From Runella sp. CRIBMP (GTDB taxonomy: Bacteria; Bacteroidota; Bacteroidia; Cytophagales; Spirosomataceae), in assembly GCF_009905605.1 (NCBI RefSeq), contig NZ_JAAAKZ010000022.1, positions 1-64,000 of the forward strand: 64,000 nt of DNA, in the 5' to 3' direction. The position numbers were made by a program, and so were the translations under genes. Position 1 is the stretch's first letter; the number at the start of each line of letters is the position of its first letter. Positions 53,378 through 62,841 of the stretch are shown here, one piece after another. The notes beneath the pieces are model-generated. The model was given only the letters and a program-made list of their open reading frames with translations, was not told where the DNA came from and made no database searches.

Positions 53378-54595
53378 ATGGAGCAATTATTAACAGACAT
53401 TGTATGTTTTTCTCACTTGCGATGGAATTTTGTCTACCAAAGACCGCAACATTTGTTGAGTCGATTTGCGCATGATTCGCGCGTTTTTTTTATTGAAGAA
53501 CCCATTTTATACGAAGGTATTGATAAAATCGAGCTTAGTTCACCTCAAAAAAATCTTTGGGTTGTTACTCCATTTCTCCAATCATCTACCACTGCCTGTA
53601 TATTGGAAAGGCAAAAAAAATTATTAACAGTATTGTTTTATCAAAAATCAATCAAAGATTATCTATTTTGGTACTATACTCCCTTAGCGCTGGACGTCAG
53701 CGACATTTTTCGGCCGCGTCTTATCGTCTATGATTGTATGGATGAATTATCGGCCTTTAAGTTTGCACCCATCGAATTGAAACAAAAAGAGAGAGCGCTT
53801 TTTGCGAAGGCCGATATCGTTTTTACGGGAGGGTTAAGCATTTTTGAAGCTAAAAAAAAGGTCCATGAAGCCGTCTATTGTTTTCCCAGTAGTATTGACA
53901 AAGCCCACTTCTACCAAGCGCGAAAATACAGTAAAGAACCTACCGATCAATTGCTAATTCCTCATCCCCGCATCGGTTTTTATGGGGTTGTAGACGAACG
54001 ATTTGACATAGAGCTGCTGAAGAACGTGGCTCAAATGCGCCCGCAATGGCATTTTATTATTATTGGTCCTATTGTCAAAATTGATTCAACCAGTCTGCCG
54101 CAGGAGGATAATATCCATTATTTAGGCAGCAAAAAATATGAAGAATTACCGCTTTATTTAGCGGGTTGGGACCTGGCTACCTGCCTATTTGCCCGCAATG
54201 AATCTACACGTTACATTAGTCCTACCAAAACCCCTGAATATCTGGCGGGAGGCAAACCAGTCATTTCAACGCCCATAAAAGATATAGTGGATACCTACGG
54301 AAAAAATGACTTAGTGCACATTGTCGAAACCCCAGAGGAATTTATCGAATGTACAGAAAAAGAGCTGGCAATAACTGATAAGCAACATTGGTTGCAAAGA
54401 GTAGATGCCTTTCTTCATGATAATTCTTGGGATGCTACATGGGCAAGTATGGCCGCTTTGGTACGCCATCGGTTGAAAACAAAAAAAGATACGGCACCAA
54501 AAAATGAAAACCGTAAGGCTATTTTGCAGGCCCAGGGTTTGTCTGACATAAGGACGGATATCGGTAGGCCTATGTTCAAAGAAAATAGTGTATGA
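53378..54595 (+). CDS. Glycosyltransferase, GT4-like
   Basis: The ATG at 53378 gives 405 aa starting MEQLLTDIVCFSHLRWNFVY and QRPQHLLSRFA, the typical opening of a clade of glycosyltransferases involved in surface polysaccharides. The C-terminal half has the donor-binding block RIGFYGVVDERFDIELL and IIGPIVKID, then YLGSKKYEELP and TPEYLAGGKPVISTPI, as in GT4 enzymes. The stop overlaps the start of the next gene by four bases (ATGA), so the two products are coupled and probably act together. Confidence 0.85.
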   Translation: MEQLLTDIVCFSHLRWNFVYQRPQHLLSRFAHDSRVFFIEEPILYEGIDKIELSSPQKNLWVVTPFLQSSTTACILERQKKLLTVLFYQKSIKDYLFWYYTPLALDVSDIFRPRLIVYDCMDELSAFKFAPIELKQKERALFAKADIVFTGGLSIFEAKKKVHEAVYCFPSSIDKAHFYQARKYSKEPTDQLLIPHPRIGFYGVVDERFDIELLKNVAQMRPQWHFIIIGPIVKIDSTSLPQEDNIHYLGSKKYEELPLYLAGWDLATCLFARNESTRYISPTKTPEYLAGGKPVISTPIKDIVDTYGKNDLVHIVETPEEFIECTEKELAITDKQHWLQRVDAFLHDNSWDATWASMAALVRHRLKTKKDTAPKNENRKAILQAQGLSDIRTDIGRPMFKENSV

Positions 54596-56769
54596 CTTCT
54601 GAAAATATTCAAAGTTTCGATCCAGATATCTGGGCTGGTATGGAATGTAGTTATAACCGGGTAGGAGATATATTTATTGATCAATTATCCCAAAGTCAAC
54701 ATTATGAACGGTTAGACGACATTGAGCACTTTGCTCGCTTAGGTATAAAAGCCTTGCATTATCCGTTACTTTGGGAACGTTATCAACCCCAACTAGCATC
54801 TCCCATCCAGTGGGATTGGGCAGCATCACAACTAAACAAGTTGCGTTCTCTTTCCATATTGCCAATAGTTGGACTGCTTCATCACGGGAGTGGTCCTTCT
54901 TTTACTCATTTATTAGATGATGGTTTTGCCGAAGGGCTGAGTGCTTTTGCCAAACAAGTCGCTAATGAGTTTCCTTGGCTTACCCATTATAAACCCATCA
55001 ATGAGCCATTAACGACGGCGCGTTTTGCAGGTTTGTACGGACTTTGGCACCCCCATGCCAAAAATGATGTAGTCTTTGCCAAAATATTACTGAATCAATT
55101 AAAAGGCATCGTCCTTTCAATGCAAGAAATCAGGAAAATTAACCCCGATGCAAAATTGATTCAAACCGAAGATTTAGCCAAAACCTACAGTACCCCTTCG
55201 TTACAATATCAAGCCGATTTTGAAAATCAACGGCGGTGGTTGACCTATGATTTTCTAATGGGCAATTTTGATCGTAATCATCCCTTGTGGAGTTATTTTT
55301 TTGATTTAGGTATCCCCGAAAGAATGCTTTTATTTTTTTCAGACAACCCTTGTCCTCCAGATTTATTGGGGGTAAATCACTATGTTACCTCAGAACGCTA
55401 TCTTGACGACAATCTTTCTTTATATCCATCTCATCTTCATGGCGGTAACGGCAAAGAAGCTTACTCTGACATTGAAGCAGTTAGAATTAATCATGGTCAA
55501 CCTTCGGGTTTAAAAATATTGCTTAAAGAACTTCATCAACGTTATCCCATCGACATTGCATTAACGGAGGTTCATCTGCACTGTACCCGAGAAGAACAAC
55601 TGCGGTGGTTGAAACACGTTTGGGACATCTGTATAGCATTAAATCAGGAGAAAGTGAACGTAAAAGCACTTACCGTATGGTCACTACTAGGTGCATACGG
55701 GTGGGACAAATTGCTTACTCAACCTAATGGTGAATACGAATCTGGTATTTTTGATTTGCGCTCGCCAGCGCCCCGGCAAACCGCTTTGGCGCACTATGTT
55801 AAGGCCTTGAGCACGGGCACTCCCTTTTATCATCCCTTGTTACAACAAAAGGGGTGGTGGCAAAAGGAAAGCCGATTTATTCACCCGCCGTTGGCTAGAA
55901 GTATAGACGGGCCAGTGGAGGTGTCTTCGCCTCCCTTATTGCTATTAGTGGATAATGGTTCTTTGAGCCGGGCATTTGAAGTGAGTTGCCATCAGCGGGG
56001 AATTCAGTACCAGGTGCTCACCCATCAGTTAAGGAATCATGGAGTTGGTAGTAGCTTAGAGGAAGCTGTTCTTCACTATAAGCCTTGGGCCATTGTAAAT
56101 GCTACCGATTATACAAAAAGGATGAATAATGAGCAGAAAGTTGGGAATAGCATGATGCATCAGGTAAAGGAGATGAGACAGTTAATCGCTATTTGTGAAA
56201 AATACAACATAAAGCCACTTACACTATCCTCGGTATTGGTATTTGATGGTACCAAGAACAGCCCCTATTTGGAGAGTGATGATGTGAAGCCGCAAAGCTT
56301 CTTCGGAAAAAACATGGTTGAAATTGAGGAAATGGCGGTGGGTGGTCATTGTCAAGCATTAATCATTCGCAGTGGATTTTGCTTCAGCCCTTGGGAATCA
56401 CTGGATTTGGGTAAGGGTAGTTCAAGTTATTTGGAAAATCATTATTCCTTTTTTGACTCAGAGCGTACGATTATTTCTCCTACTTACACCCCAGATTTAG
56501 TAAATATGGCACTCGATTTATTAATTGATAATGAAAGTGGAATTTGGCATTTGAGCAATCGGGGAGAAATGAAATGTTCCGACTTTGTTCGAGAAATAAA
56601 TCGTCGGAAGGGCGCTGTTATCCAACAAAAAACTCTTTTGCCACCAAAAAGAGTCACGCCCTTACCTTACCGCCCGCTTTACTATGCTTTGGGTAGCGAA
56701 AAAGGGAATTTCCTTCCAGTTATCGACGATGCTTTAGATCGGTATTTTGCTGAAGCGAGTTTTAAATAA
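54592..56769 (+). CDS. Fusion of GH1-like glycosidase and RmlD-like reductase
   Basis: In this 725-aa protein, residues 10-415 match family 1 glycoside hydrolases: acid/base Glu in INEP (136-139), GVNHYVTSERYL (about 260-271) and nucleophile Glu326 in ALTEVHLH. Residues about 445-725 resemble RmlD-type dTDP-4-dehydrorhamnose reductases: VNATDYTKRMNNE, SSVLVFDGTKNSPYLESDD and SFFGKNMVEIEE. The usual N-terminal glycine motif is reduced to VDNGSLSRAF, and the catalytic Tyr of YxxxK is replaced by Phe (FFGKN), so redox activity is doubtful. Both GH1 catalytic residues are kept. The overlapping glycosyltransferase suggests that the pair makes or remodels a surface glycan. Confidence 0.85.
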   Translation: MTSENIQSFDPDIWAGMECSYNRVGDIFIDQLSQSQHYERLDDIEHFARLGIKALHYPLLWERYQPQLASPIQWDWAASQLNKLRSLSILPIVGLLHHGSGPSFTHLLDDGFAEGLSAFAKQVANEFPWLTHYKPINEPLTTARFAGLYGLWHPHAKNDVVFAKILLNQLKGIVLSMQEIRKINPDAKLIQTEDLAKTYSTPSLQYQADFENQRRWLTYDFLMGNFDRNHPLWSYFFDLGIPERMLLFFSDNPCPPDLLGVNHYVTSERYLDDNLSLYPSHLHGGNGKEAYSDIEAVRINHGQPSGLKILLKELHQRYPIDIALTEVHLHCTREEQLRWLKHVWDICIALNQEKVNVKALTVWSLLGAYGWDKLLTQPNGEYESGIFDLRSPAPRQTALAHYVKALSTGTPFYHPLLQQKGWWQKESRFIHPPLARSIDGPVEVSSPPLLLLVDNGSLSRAFEVSCHQRGIQYQVLTHQLRNHGVGSSLEEAVLHYKPWAIVNATDYTKRMNNEQKVGNSMMHQVKEMRQLIAICEKYNIKPLTLSSVLVFDGTKNSPYLESDDVKPQSFFGKNMVEIEEMAVGGHCQALIIRSGFCFSPWESLDLGKGSSSYLENHYSFFDSERTIISPTYTPDLVNMALDLLIDNESGIWHLSNRGEMKCSDFVREINRRKGAVIQQKTLLPPKRVTPLPYRPLYYALGSEKGNFLPVIDDALDRYFAEASFK

Positions 56770-57643
56770 AATGGCCTTATACCCTTACACCACTAAAAGG
56801 TAAACTTACTCGCTCACGGCTTTATCTCTTCTGACTTTTACCCGTTGCGGTGCGGATAGCGGCAATTTCTCGTGGGTTGTACGCATAGCCATCTGGACAG
56901 AAGATATCATGGAACCATAAATTCGGATCTTCTCCGCATCATTGAAAAATTGCCCCTACAATTCCGCATTTATTAGTCCTTGATAGACATGGGGAGGCAC
57001 CCTATAATAGCGGTAGATGGAACGTGAAACTCAATCTCTAAGGTGGTTCTTTCGTGCCCTACTGAATTCAAAGAGGAAGATTTGAAAGGAATTCTCTCCT
57101 TTTGCTTTATTGATGGGTTTTAATGAAAGTAAAAATATATAAGATAAATGAGGGGTTTTTGAAAAATCATTTAACCACTCTCAGCGTGAAGAATGAAGTT
57201 ATCGGAACATGGGACAACATTATTTTCTACTTATTACGAAAAAAAGTATTCCATTATTAACAATTACAATTTTTTGGGGTCTTGGATGCCCAGTGAGGTT
57301 ACAGTTCCCCAGTCTTAACCAGGGAATTTATTCCGTGATTTTTTGTTAGATCCTGATTTTTTGTAAAAATCCTCTCATGTAAGCTTGTAGAAGCATTTAC
57401 GCAAAAAAAACTGTGGGAATTTGATTTCTGGAACAGTGTTTTCAGGATTTAAGCAGGCAAAAGTTAATGCCCCTGAAAACTTGTTGATAGGGAAGAATGG
57501 CTCTTATGTTTGGAGTTTATACCAACTATCCTTTTCGGGGGTGTACAGTACAGTACTTCCATTAGTAATGCATAGTGCAAGTTGTTAATATTTCACATAA
57601 AAACTTTCAAAGGGTAGGTTTCTAAACATTAACTTCAAAGACC
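56770..57643. other. Intergenic containing a KTSC remnant
   Basis: Apart from the KTSC pseudogene (listed separately), this 870-base stretch before katE holds no supported gene. A possible -7 box TAGGTTTC lies at 57615-57622, 22 bases before the catalase start. Confidence 0.4.
56822..57085 (-). pseudogene. KTSC-domain protein remnant
   Basis: Two minus-strand frames give KSSSLNSVGHERTTLEIEFH, the KTSC signature start, then IYRYYRVPPHVYQGLINAEL and FFNDAEKI. After a further frame change follow WFHDIFCPDGYAYNPREIAA and IRTATGKSQKR with TAA at 56822-56824. At least two frameshifts and a stop are present. KTSC proteins are small and of unclear function; the domain occurs also in lysyl-tRNA-synthetase-associated and phage-type proteins. 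Confidence 0.65.
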
Positions 57644-59818
57644 ATGAATACACCTAAAAATAATAAACCCCTGACAGAAAAGCAGGTTGATCTTTCAAAA
57701 AATATCGAAAACGGGCAAGACCAATTCTTAACCACTAACCAAGGGGTAAAAATCAACGACAATCAAAATTCACTCAAAGCAGGAGCTCGAGGACCGTCAT
57801 TGCTGGAGGATTTTATTTTACGGGAAAAAATCACTCATTTTGACCATGAGCGCATTCCCGAACGAGTCGTACATGCGCGAGGAGAAGGGGCTCATGGCTA
57901 TTTTCAGGTCTATGAATCAATGGAAAAGTACACTAAAGCCGCTTTTTTACAGGATTCTGAAATAAAAACGCCCGTATTTGTGCGATTTTCAACCGTAGCG
58001 GGTTCACGTGGGTCTACTGACTTGGCCAGAGACGTTAGAGGCTTTGCTGTCAAGTTTTATACTGAAGAAGGAATTTATGACTTGGTTGGTAATAATATGC
58101 CTGTTTTTTTTATTCAGGACGCCATAAAATTCCCAGATTTGGTTCACGCAGTAAAACCTGAGCCGCATCATGAAATGCCTCAGGCGGCTTCGGCACATGA
58201 TACTTTTTGGGATTTTATCTCATTAATGCCCGAAAGTATGCACATGATTATGTGGGTGATGAGCGACCGCGCCATCCCCCGTAGTCTACGCATGATGGAA
58301 GGATTTGGAGTACATACCTTTCGTTTTATTAACGCGGCTGGAGAATCTCATTTTGTCAAATTTCACTGGAAGCCCCTCTTGGGCGTTCATTCGGTCTGTT
58401 GGGATGAAGCGCAGAAAATTTCGGGTAAAGACCCCGATTTTCATCGTCGCGATTTGTGGGAAGCCATCGACAGCGGCAACTTTCCTGAATGGGAATTGGG
58501 TATTCAGATTGTATCTGAAGAAGAAGAACATTCATTTGAATTTGATTTATTGGACCCAACCAAACTTATACCAGAAGAACTGGTGCCCGTCCAACGAATC
58601 GGCAAATTGGTTTTAAATCGGAATCCAAATAACTTTTTTGCCGAAACCGAGCAGGTAGCATTTCATCCTGGACACATCGTACCAGGCATTGATTTTACCA
58701 ATGACCCATTATTGCAGGGACGGTTATTTTCATATACAGATACTCAACTTTCCCGCTTAGGAAGCCCTAATTTTCATGAAATTCCTATCAATCGTTCATT
58801 AGCTCCTGTGCATAATAACCAGCGTGATGGTCATATGCGACAAACCATCAATCAAGGTAAAATCAGTTATGAGCCAAATACACTTGGCGGAGGGTGTCCT
58901 TTTCAATCCAAAATGAGTCAAGGAGGGTTTAATAGCTATAATGAGCGAATTGAGGCCCATAAGGTTCGAGAGCGCAGTCCAAGCTTCTTTGACCATTTCA
59001 GTCAAGCAACGCTTTTTTTTAATAGTCAGTCAGAGCACGAACAAAATCACATTGTGGATGCCCTTAGCTTCGAATTAGGGAAAGTGGAAACAGAAGCGAT
59101 TCGGAAGAGAATGCTTAAAATGCTGTGGTATGTAGACAAGGGCCTAGCCGCTAAAATAGCTTACAATTTAGGCTTATCGATTCCTTCAAACTTAGATAGC
59201 CCGTTAAATCATAGCTACCCGGCCGATGCAGATGTCGATAGCTATCAACCCATGATTGTTAAATCTACGTTAGAAAAATCTGAGGCGTTAAGTATGGTCT
59301 CCACCCTGAAAAATTCTATCCTCACCCGTAAAGTAGCTATTTTAGCCGCGGAAGGAGTAGATGAAAAAGCCCTCAAAATCATGAAGGACGCCTTATTGGC
59401 TCAGGGAGCGGTAGTAGAGGTAATTGCCCCGAAACTGGGCTATATCATCTCAGAAAATAATAAAGAAATCAAAGTCGATAAAAGTTTCTTGACAAGCGCT
59501 TCGGTACTTTATGATGCTGTGTATGTCCCGGGTGGCGCCAACAGTGTTGTCAGCTTGGAAGCGGAAGCTGATGCTATTCATTTTCTAAATGAAGCCTTTA
59601 AACATTGTAAAGCCATTGCGGCAGACGCGTCGGCGCTTCAAGTGTTGAGGGGTACCTATTTTGGCAGTAAGATTCCTGAGAATCCACACCAAACGTCTCA
59701 GGTACTTGAAGGAGTGTTAATCAATGAAACAAGCGAAGCATTGGCCGATGATTTTATAGAAGCTATTTCCCAGCATCGCTTCTGGCAACGGGAAAAGAAG
59801 AATAAAGTTCCTGCCTAA
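57644..59818 (+). CDS. katE: Catalase HPII (large-subunit haem catalase)
   Basis: This 724-aa protein contains all features of clade 2 large catalases. These are the active-site His77 in [17 protein letters not shown], the conserved [21 protein letters not shown] (about 107-127, given in part), and the haem-ligand Tyr in [15 protein letters not shown] (about 360-375). A C-terminal DJ-1/PfpI-like domain follows (about 560-724, [17 protein letters not shown] and [12 protein letters not shown]). The protein degrades hydrogen peroxide as a cytosolic tetramer. No oxyR or perR gene lies nearby. The gene appears monocistronic. Confidence 0.95.
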   Translation: MNTPKNNKPLTEKQVDLSKNIENGQDQFLTTNQGVKINDNQNSLKAGARGPSLLEDFILREKITHFDHERIPERVVHARGEGAHGYFQVYESMEKYTKAAFLQDSEIKTPVFVRFSTVAGSRGSTDLARDVRGFAVKFYTEEGIYDLVGNNMPVFFIQDAIKFPDLVHAVKPEPHHEMPQAASAHDTFWDFISLMPESMHMIMWVMSDRAIPRSLRMMEGFGVHTFRFINAAGESHFVKFHWKPLLGVHSVCWDEAQKISGKDPDFHRRDLWEAIDSGNFPEWELGIQIVSEEEEHSFEFDLLDPTKLIPEELVPVQRIGKLVLNRNPNNFFAETEQVAFHPGHIVPGIDFTNDPLLQGRLFSYTDTQLSRLGSPNFHEIPINRSLAPVHNNQRDGHMRQTINQGKISYEPNTLGGGCPFQSKMSQGGFNSYNERIEAHKVRERSPSFFDHFSQATLFFNSQSEHEQNHIVDALSFELGKVETEAIRKRMLKMLWYVDKGLAAKIAYNLGLSIPSNLDSPLNHSYPADADVDSYQPMIVKSTLEKSEALSMVSTLKNSILTRKVAILAAEGVDEKALKIMKDALLAQGAVVEVIAPKLGYIISENNKEIKVDKSFLTSASVLYDAVYVPGGANSVVSLEAEADAIHFLNEAFKHCKAIAADASALQVLRGTYFGSKIPENPHQTSQVLEGVLINETSEALADDFIEAISQHRFWQREKKNKVPA

Positions 59819-59864
59819 AAAAGTTGCTTTCCAATACGATGTGTCAATCAGCCCAATAGGCTCC

Positions 59865-60285
59865 TTACTTCAATAGGACAGGTAACCTATGAAAGCCTTT
59901 GAACATAAAGCTCTCGCTACGAATAGCATAGTCTTTGGTCGATTGAAGCTGTAGATTATACAATCGCTGAATCAGCGATTGTATAGCTATGCTTACTCTA
60001 GACGGGCCAAAATAGCCCCCAAACAAAAATGTGGACCATACGCACACCAAATATGTCGGTTTTCAGCTCAACTAATGTCATACTTTTCTGGCTCTGAAAA
60101 AATGGTTTCGTCGTGGTTTGCGGCTGATAACCCTAAAGCCAGCAGTTGCCCAGCCGGAATCTGGTACTGATCCACCCATAGAGGCTTAGTTGTAATACGG
60201 AAAGTAAATGGGACATAGGTGTCAAATCGAAGTATCTCTTCAATTGCAGCGTTAATCAATGACGTATTCTCTTGAAGTTATACTA
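59865..60285 (-). pseudogene. Cytochrome P450 3' remnant
   Basis: The minus-strand frame begins at LINAAIEEILRFDTYVPFTF, followed by QIPAGQLLALGLSAANHDE and SEPEKYDIS. TGA at 60068-60070 interrupts, then NRHIWCAYGPHFCLGAILAR carries the haem Cys loop. The final frame gives SIAIQSLIQRLYNLQ and FKGFHRLPVLLK. A frameshift lies after ARLE. The N-terminal two-thirds is absent. A perfect palindrome at 59957-59985 falls inside the last part. Confidence 0.85.
59957..59985. repeat. 29-base palindrome in the P450 remnant
   Basis: Arms TATACAATCGCTGA (59957-59970) and TCAGCGATTGTATA (59972-59985) are exact complements around one A. A perfect 14-base-arm palindrome in former coding sequence is unusual. 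It could form a hairpin terminator for the catalase transcript, or be a site made by insertion. Confidence 0.6.
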
Positions 60286-60515
60286 ATTCAACAATGTGTG
60301 ACACTAGGGCAAAAATTCCGTTGGCTATGAGATTTGTAAGTAGTGATTGTACTTGATCATACTGGATGACAATCCAAAAAGAGCCTGCTTCGTATAGACA
60401 GGGACTGTGGCTGATAAATGGATTGAGGATAAGCTAAGGCTACGGGGGTTAGCTGAAACGAAACGTTGGTCTTTCCCATTAAAATTTAGAAAACTAAGAA
60501 ACGTGATAGACTAGA

Positions 60516-61280
60516 TTATTCCCCATATTCAATTACCATGCAGTTAGAACAGAACCAGGGGGATTTCTCTCCGTAAAAATCCAGCGTAACCGAACCATCG
60601 GCAGAAAATGCCCCGTTTTTATTTCGGACCAAAACGCGGTTACCCGTTGGCTTATGAACTGCCGTTATCTTATAGCGTCCGATTGGTATATCCACTAATT
60701 GGCCAAACGTGTCACTACTAGGAGGACCACACCGCCGAGTAAGAATTTTCCCCACAGACCCGTCTACCAAGTTGCCTACTGGGGTTAGTGTAAATTCAAT
60801 GTTCTCGACATCAAATAGCGAACTACCAATTACTTTGTCTAGCGTAATGGTACCGCCATAGTAGAGGCCCGGCTCATCTGGATACTCACCAGACAAAACC
60901 CACCTAAAATTTCGAACCGCACCTTCCTGAGTAAAACCTCCTACTTCTTCTGGCCGTAACCGAAATTTATAGGCTATACCGTTATAGTTTGTCTTAATTT
61001 CAGCCGAGGCTGTATAGGTACTGGCTGCTGCAGGTAGCTTTATACTATAAGTGCCATCAGCATTGGTAATGCTCACTAGGTTGCTGTTATATAGCCAGTT
61101 GTTATCTGCTACAACTTGAACGCCCTGTAAAGGTTTGTCCTGATCGTCTAGGACCTTTCCAACTAAGTGGCCTTTTTTGGATGTTGTTGATGCTGGCTCC
61201 TCATCGAAGATCGTACAACTAGAAAATAGTATCTGACACGCAAGGATTATCAGGATGTTAGAGTTGTGTAAACTTATCAT
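60516..61280 (-). CDS. Lipoprotein with carboxypeptidase-like regulatory domain
   Basis: This 254-aa protein has a signal peptide ending in the lipobox FSSC (Cys about 22). Residues 38-125 form a CarboxypepD_reg-like beta sandwich (HLVGKVLDDQDKPLQGVQVV, then TNADGTYSIKLPA). The C-terminal part (about 130-254) is beta-rich with a CGPPSSDTFG turn and a final WFCSNCMVIEY, whose two Cys may form a disulfide. It is probably on the surface or in the periplasm. Function unknown. Confidence 0.7.
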   Translation of the reverse strand: MISLHNSNILIILACQILFSSCTIFDEEPASTTSKKGHLVGKVLDDQDKPLQGVQVVADNNWLYNSNLVSITNADGTYSIKLPAAASTYTASAEIKTNYNGIAYKFRLRPEEVGGFTQEGAVRNFRWVLSGEYPDEPGLYYGGTITLDKVIGSSLFDVENIEFTLTPVGNLVDGSVGKILTRRCGPPSSDTFGQLVDIPIGRYKITAVHKPTGNRVLVRNKNGAFSADGSVTLDFYGEKSPWFCSNCMVIEYGE

Positions 61281-61510
61281 ACTACGTTGGGTTAAAATAT
61301 TTTATCTGTTATTGTTTAGAATAAGTGCTATCTGCCAAAACCTGTATGGTTTGTGCTTGAAAATACCGAGGCTGTAGGAATATTAGTAAGTATTGCAGGT
61401 TTTATGAGTGATAATTAAAGTTTGATTAAATAAGCAATTGTAGATTTTCTGAGACAAAAGAAATTCCTACCTGATGTCCGATAAGGAGCGATTGTCTGCA
61501 ATGCTACCAA

Positions 61511-62074
61511 TCAGGCATTAATATAGTTGTCAGTATCCTTTTGCAGTGTTGTTTCACGATATAAAACCAATGCTAATAGCGACCAGCCAACCAATGAGTA
61601 AATACTACTTAGATGTAACCCTAGATTGGTATCTTGTACGGCAAAAGAAAAAGGCAACCAAAGACCAACGACCAGCGGAACCCAACGTTTCCAGCCACGT
61701 AATCGATTGGCACGCAGTACAGCTACACCAACTATTAGCATTAAAATATTGCCTAATGGCCACCCAATATCGAATATCCAGAAAATAAAGGGCTTGTAAG
61801 TAGGTGCCATCAATTGCCATAAATTCGAAATATTGGCCAATATTAAAGTGTACACTACCAGCCAAGTGATGTTTCGGCTGTAACGGTTGTTACCAGTCAG
61901 CTTGTGCCGTTGAAGAATTACCAGACTAGCCATCCACCCAGTCATATAAATAAGCCCCCAAGCTCCCGTCCACCGAGAGTTTGCGGCGGGTGGATAGTAC
62001 TCTTCAACGTAAAAGCCTATACATAAAAATGGTGCTGCCAACAAGGCGAATACACACAAGTTTCTAGAAGACAT
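61511..62074 (-). CDS. Membrane protein of unknown function, 187 aa
   Basis: The sequence shows about six hydrophobic segments (near 5-22, 38-55, 68-86, 92-120, 128-146 and 155-173). The first loop has FYVEEYYPPAANSRWTGAWG, and PFIFWIFDIGWPLGNILML lies in the fourth. I do not recognise a family. It stands alone between a lipoprotein gene and a long intergenic region. Confidence 0.6.
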   Translation of the reverse strand: MSSRNLCVFALLAAPFLCIGFYVEEYYPPAANSRWTGAWGLIYMTGWMASLVILQRHKLTGNNRYSRNITWLVVYTLILANISNLWQLMAPTYKPFIFWIFDIGWPLGNILMLIVGVAVLRANRLRGWKRWVPLVVGLWLPFSFAVQDTNLGLHLSSIYSLVGWSLLALVLYRETTLQKDTDNYINA

Positions 62075-62841
62075 AATTGATCAATACTAAGGTGTTTGAA
62101 TGGCTGTAGATTTACAATTTCAAAAGTAAAGCATGGTCAGGTAGGCTTAAAGCTTTATTCTCCCAATTCGCAAAATCATATGCTCAAATGATAAAATCAC
62201 TACTTGAAATGTTAAAAGTTAGTTGCTATGCTCCTTTTCTAGCTAACTTCAGACGAGATTAAACTGGGAAAACTGTACCAAAAAAAATAATATTTTTTAA
62301 ATCGGTGACGTAACACCTATCTGCGGAGGCTTCAAAAATTGACCGTCTTGCCAGGTAAGGCGAAAACACTGGGAAGGCCACCTATACTATTGGGACCACC
62401 CAATATACGGTTCATATAAAAGTTGTTTGAATCATTGGATTGACATCTTTACTTTAAGGCATAATTCATAAAGTTGTCTGTATCTAAACAATTGTATGTT
62501 TTGTGCAAAAAGAAATCATTTATTGATGGTCAATCATGAATAGACGTGTACTTGAGTATATGACCAGTACCATAAACCAGAGTGCTATTTCAAACGAGTT
62601 AAGTATTGTATAGGCAACAGACGTTTAATTTCTCTGGCTGAACGAATGTTTGGCATCTTTGCATAATTTATTGAACTAGGGTTAGTTGGTTGATAATGCC
62701 TAATAAGAATTGCGCTTAATTTCCATTTCACTAAGCGGTTAACTTTTTTCTTATCACTAAAATGATCGCGCATTTTCTACAAAAACTTCTTATATTTCAA
62801 TCAGCAGAGGATTCTCAACACCATGTACCACGCTGATAACC
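62075..62841. other. Intergenic, no supported gene
   Basis: About 770 AT-rich bases lie before the sensor gene. On the minus strand near 62315-62420 the sequence can be read as WQDGQFLKPPQIGVTSP and a few preceding residues, perhaps a fragment of a transposase or other decayed gene, but it is not identifiable. A short minus frame at 62585-62773 is not supported. Confidence 0.35.

Noticed and set aside
10000-60300. Reassigned stop codon as the explanation for in-frame stops in otherwise intact frames
   Set aside because: TAA, TAG and TGA all occur inside remnants and all three also end intact genes. Frameshifts and truncations accompany the stops, so pseudogenes explain the data better.
62585-62773. 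62-codon minus-strand frame
   Set aside because: No recognised features, and it lies in a decayed AT-rich region; a basic composition alone is not enough.
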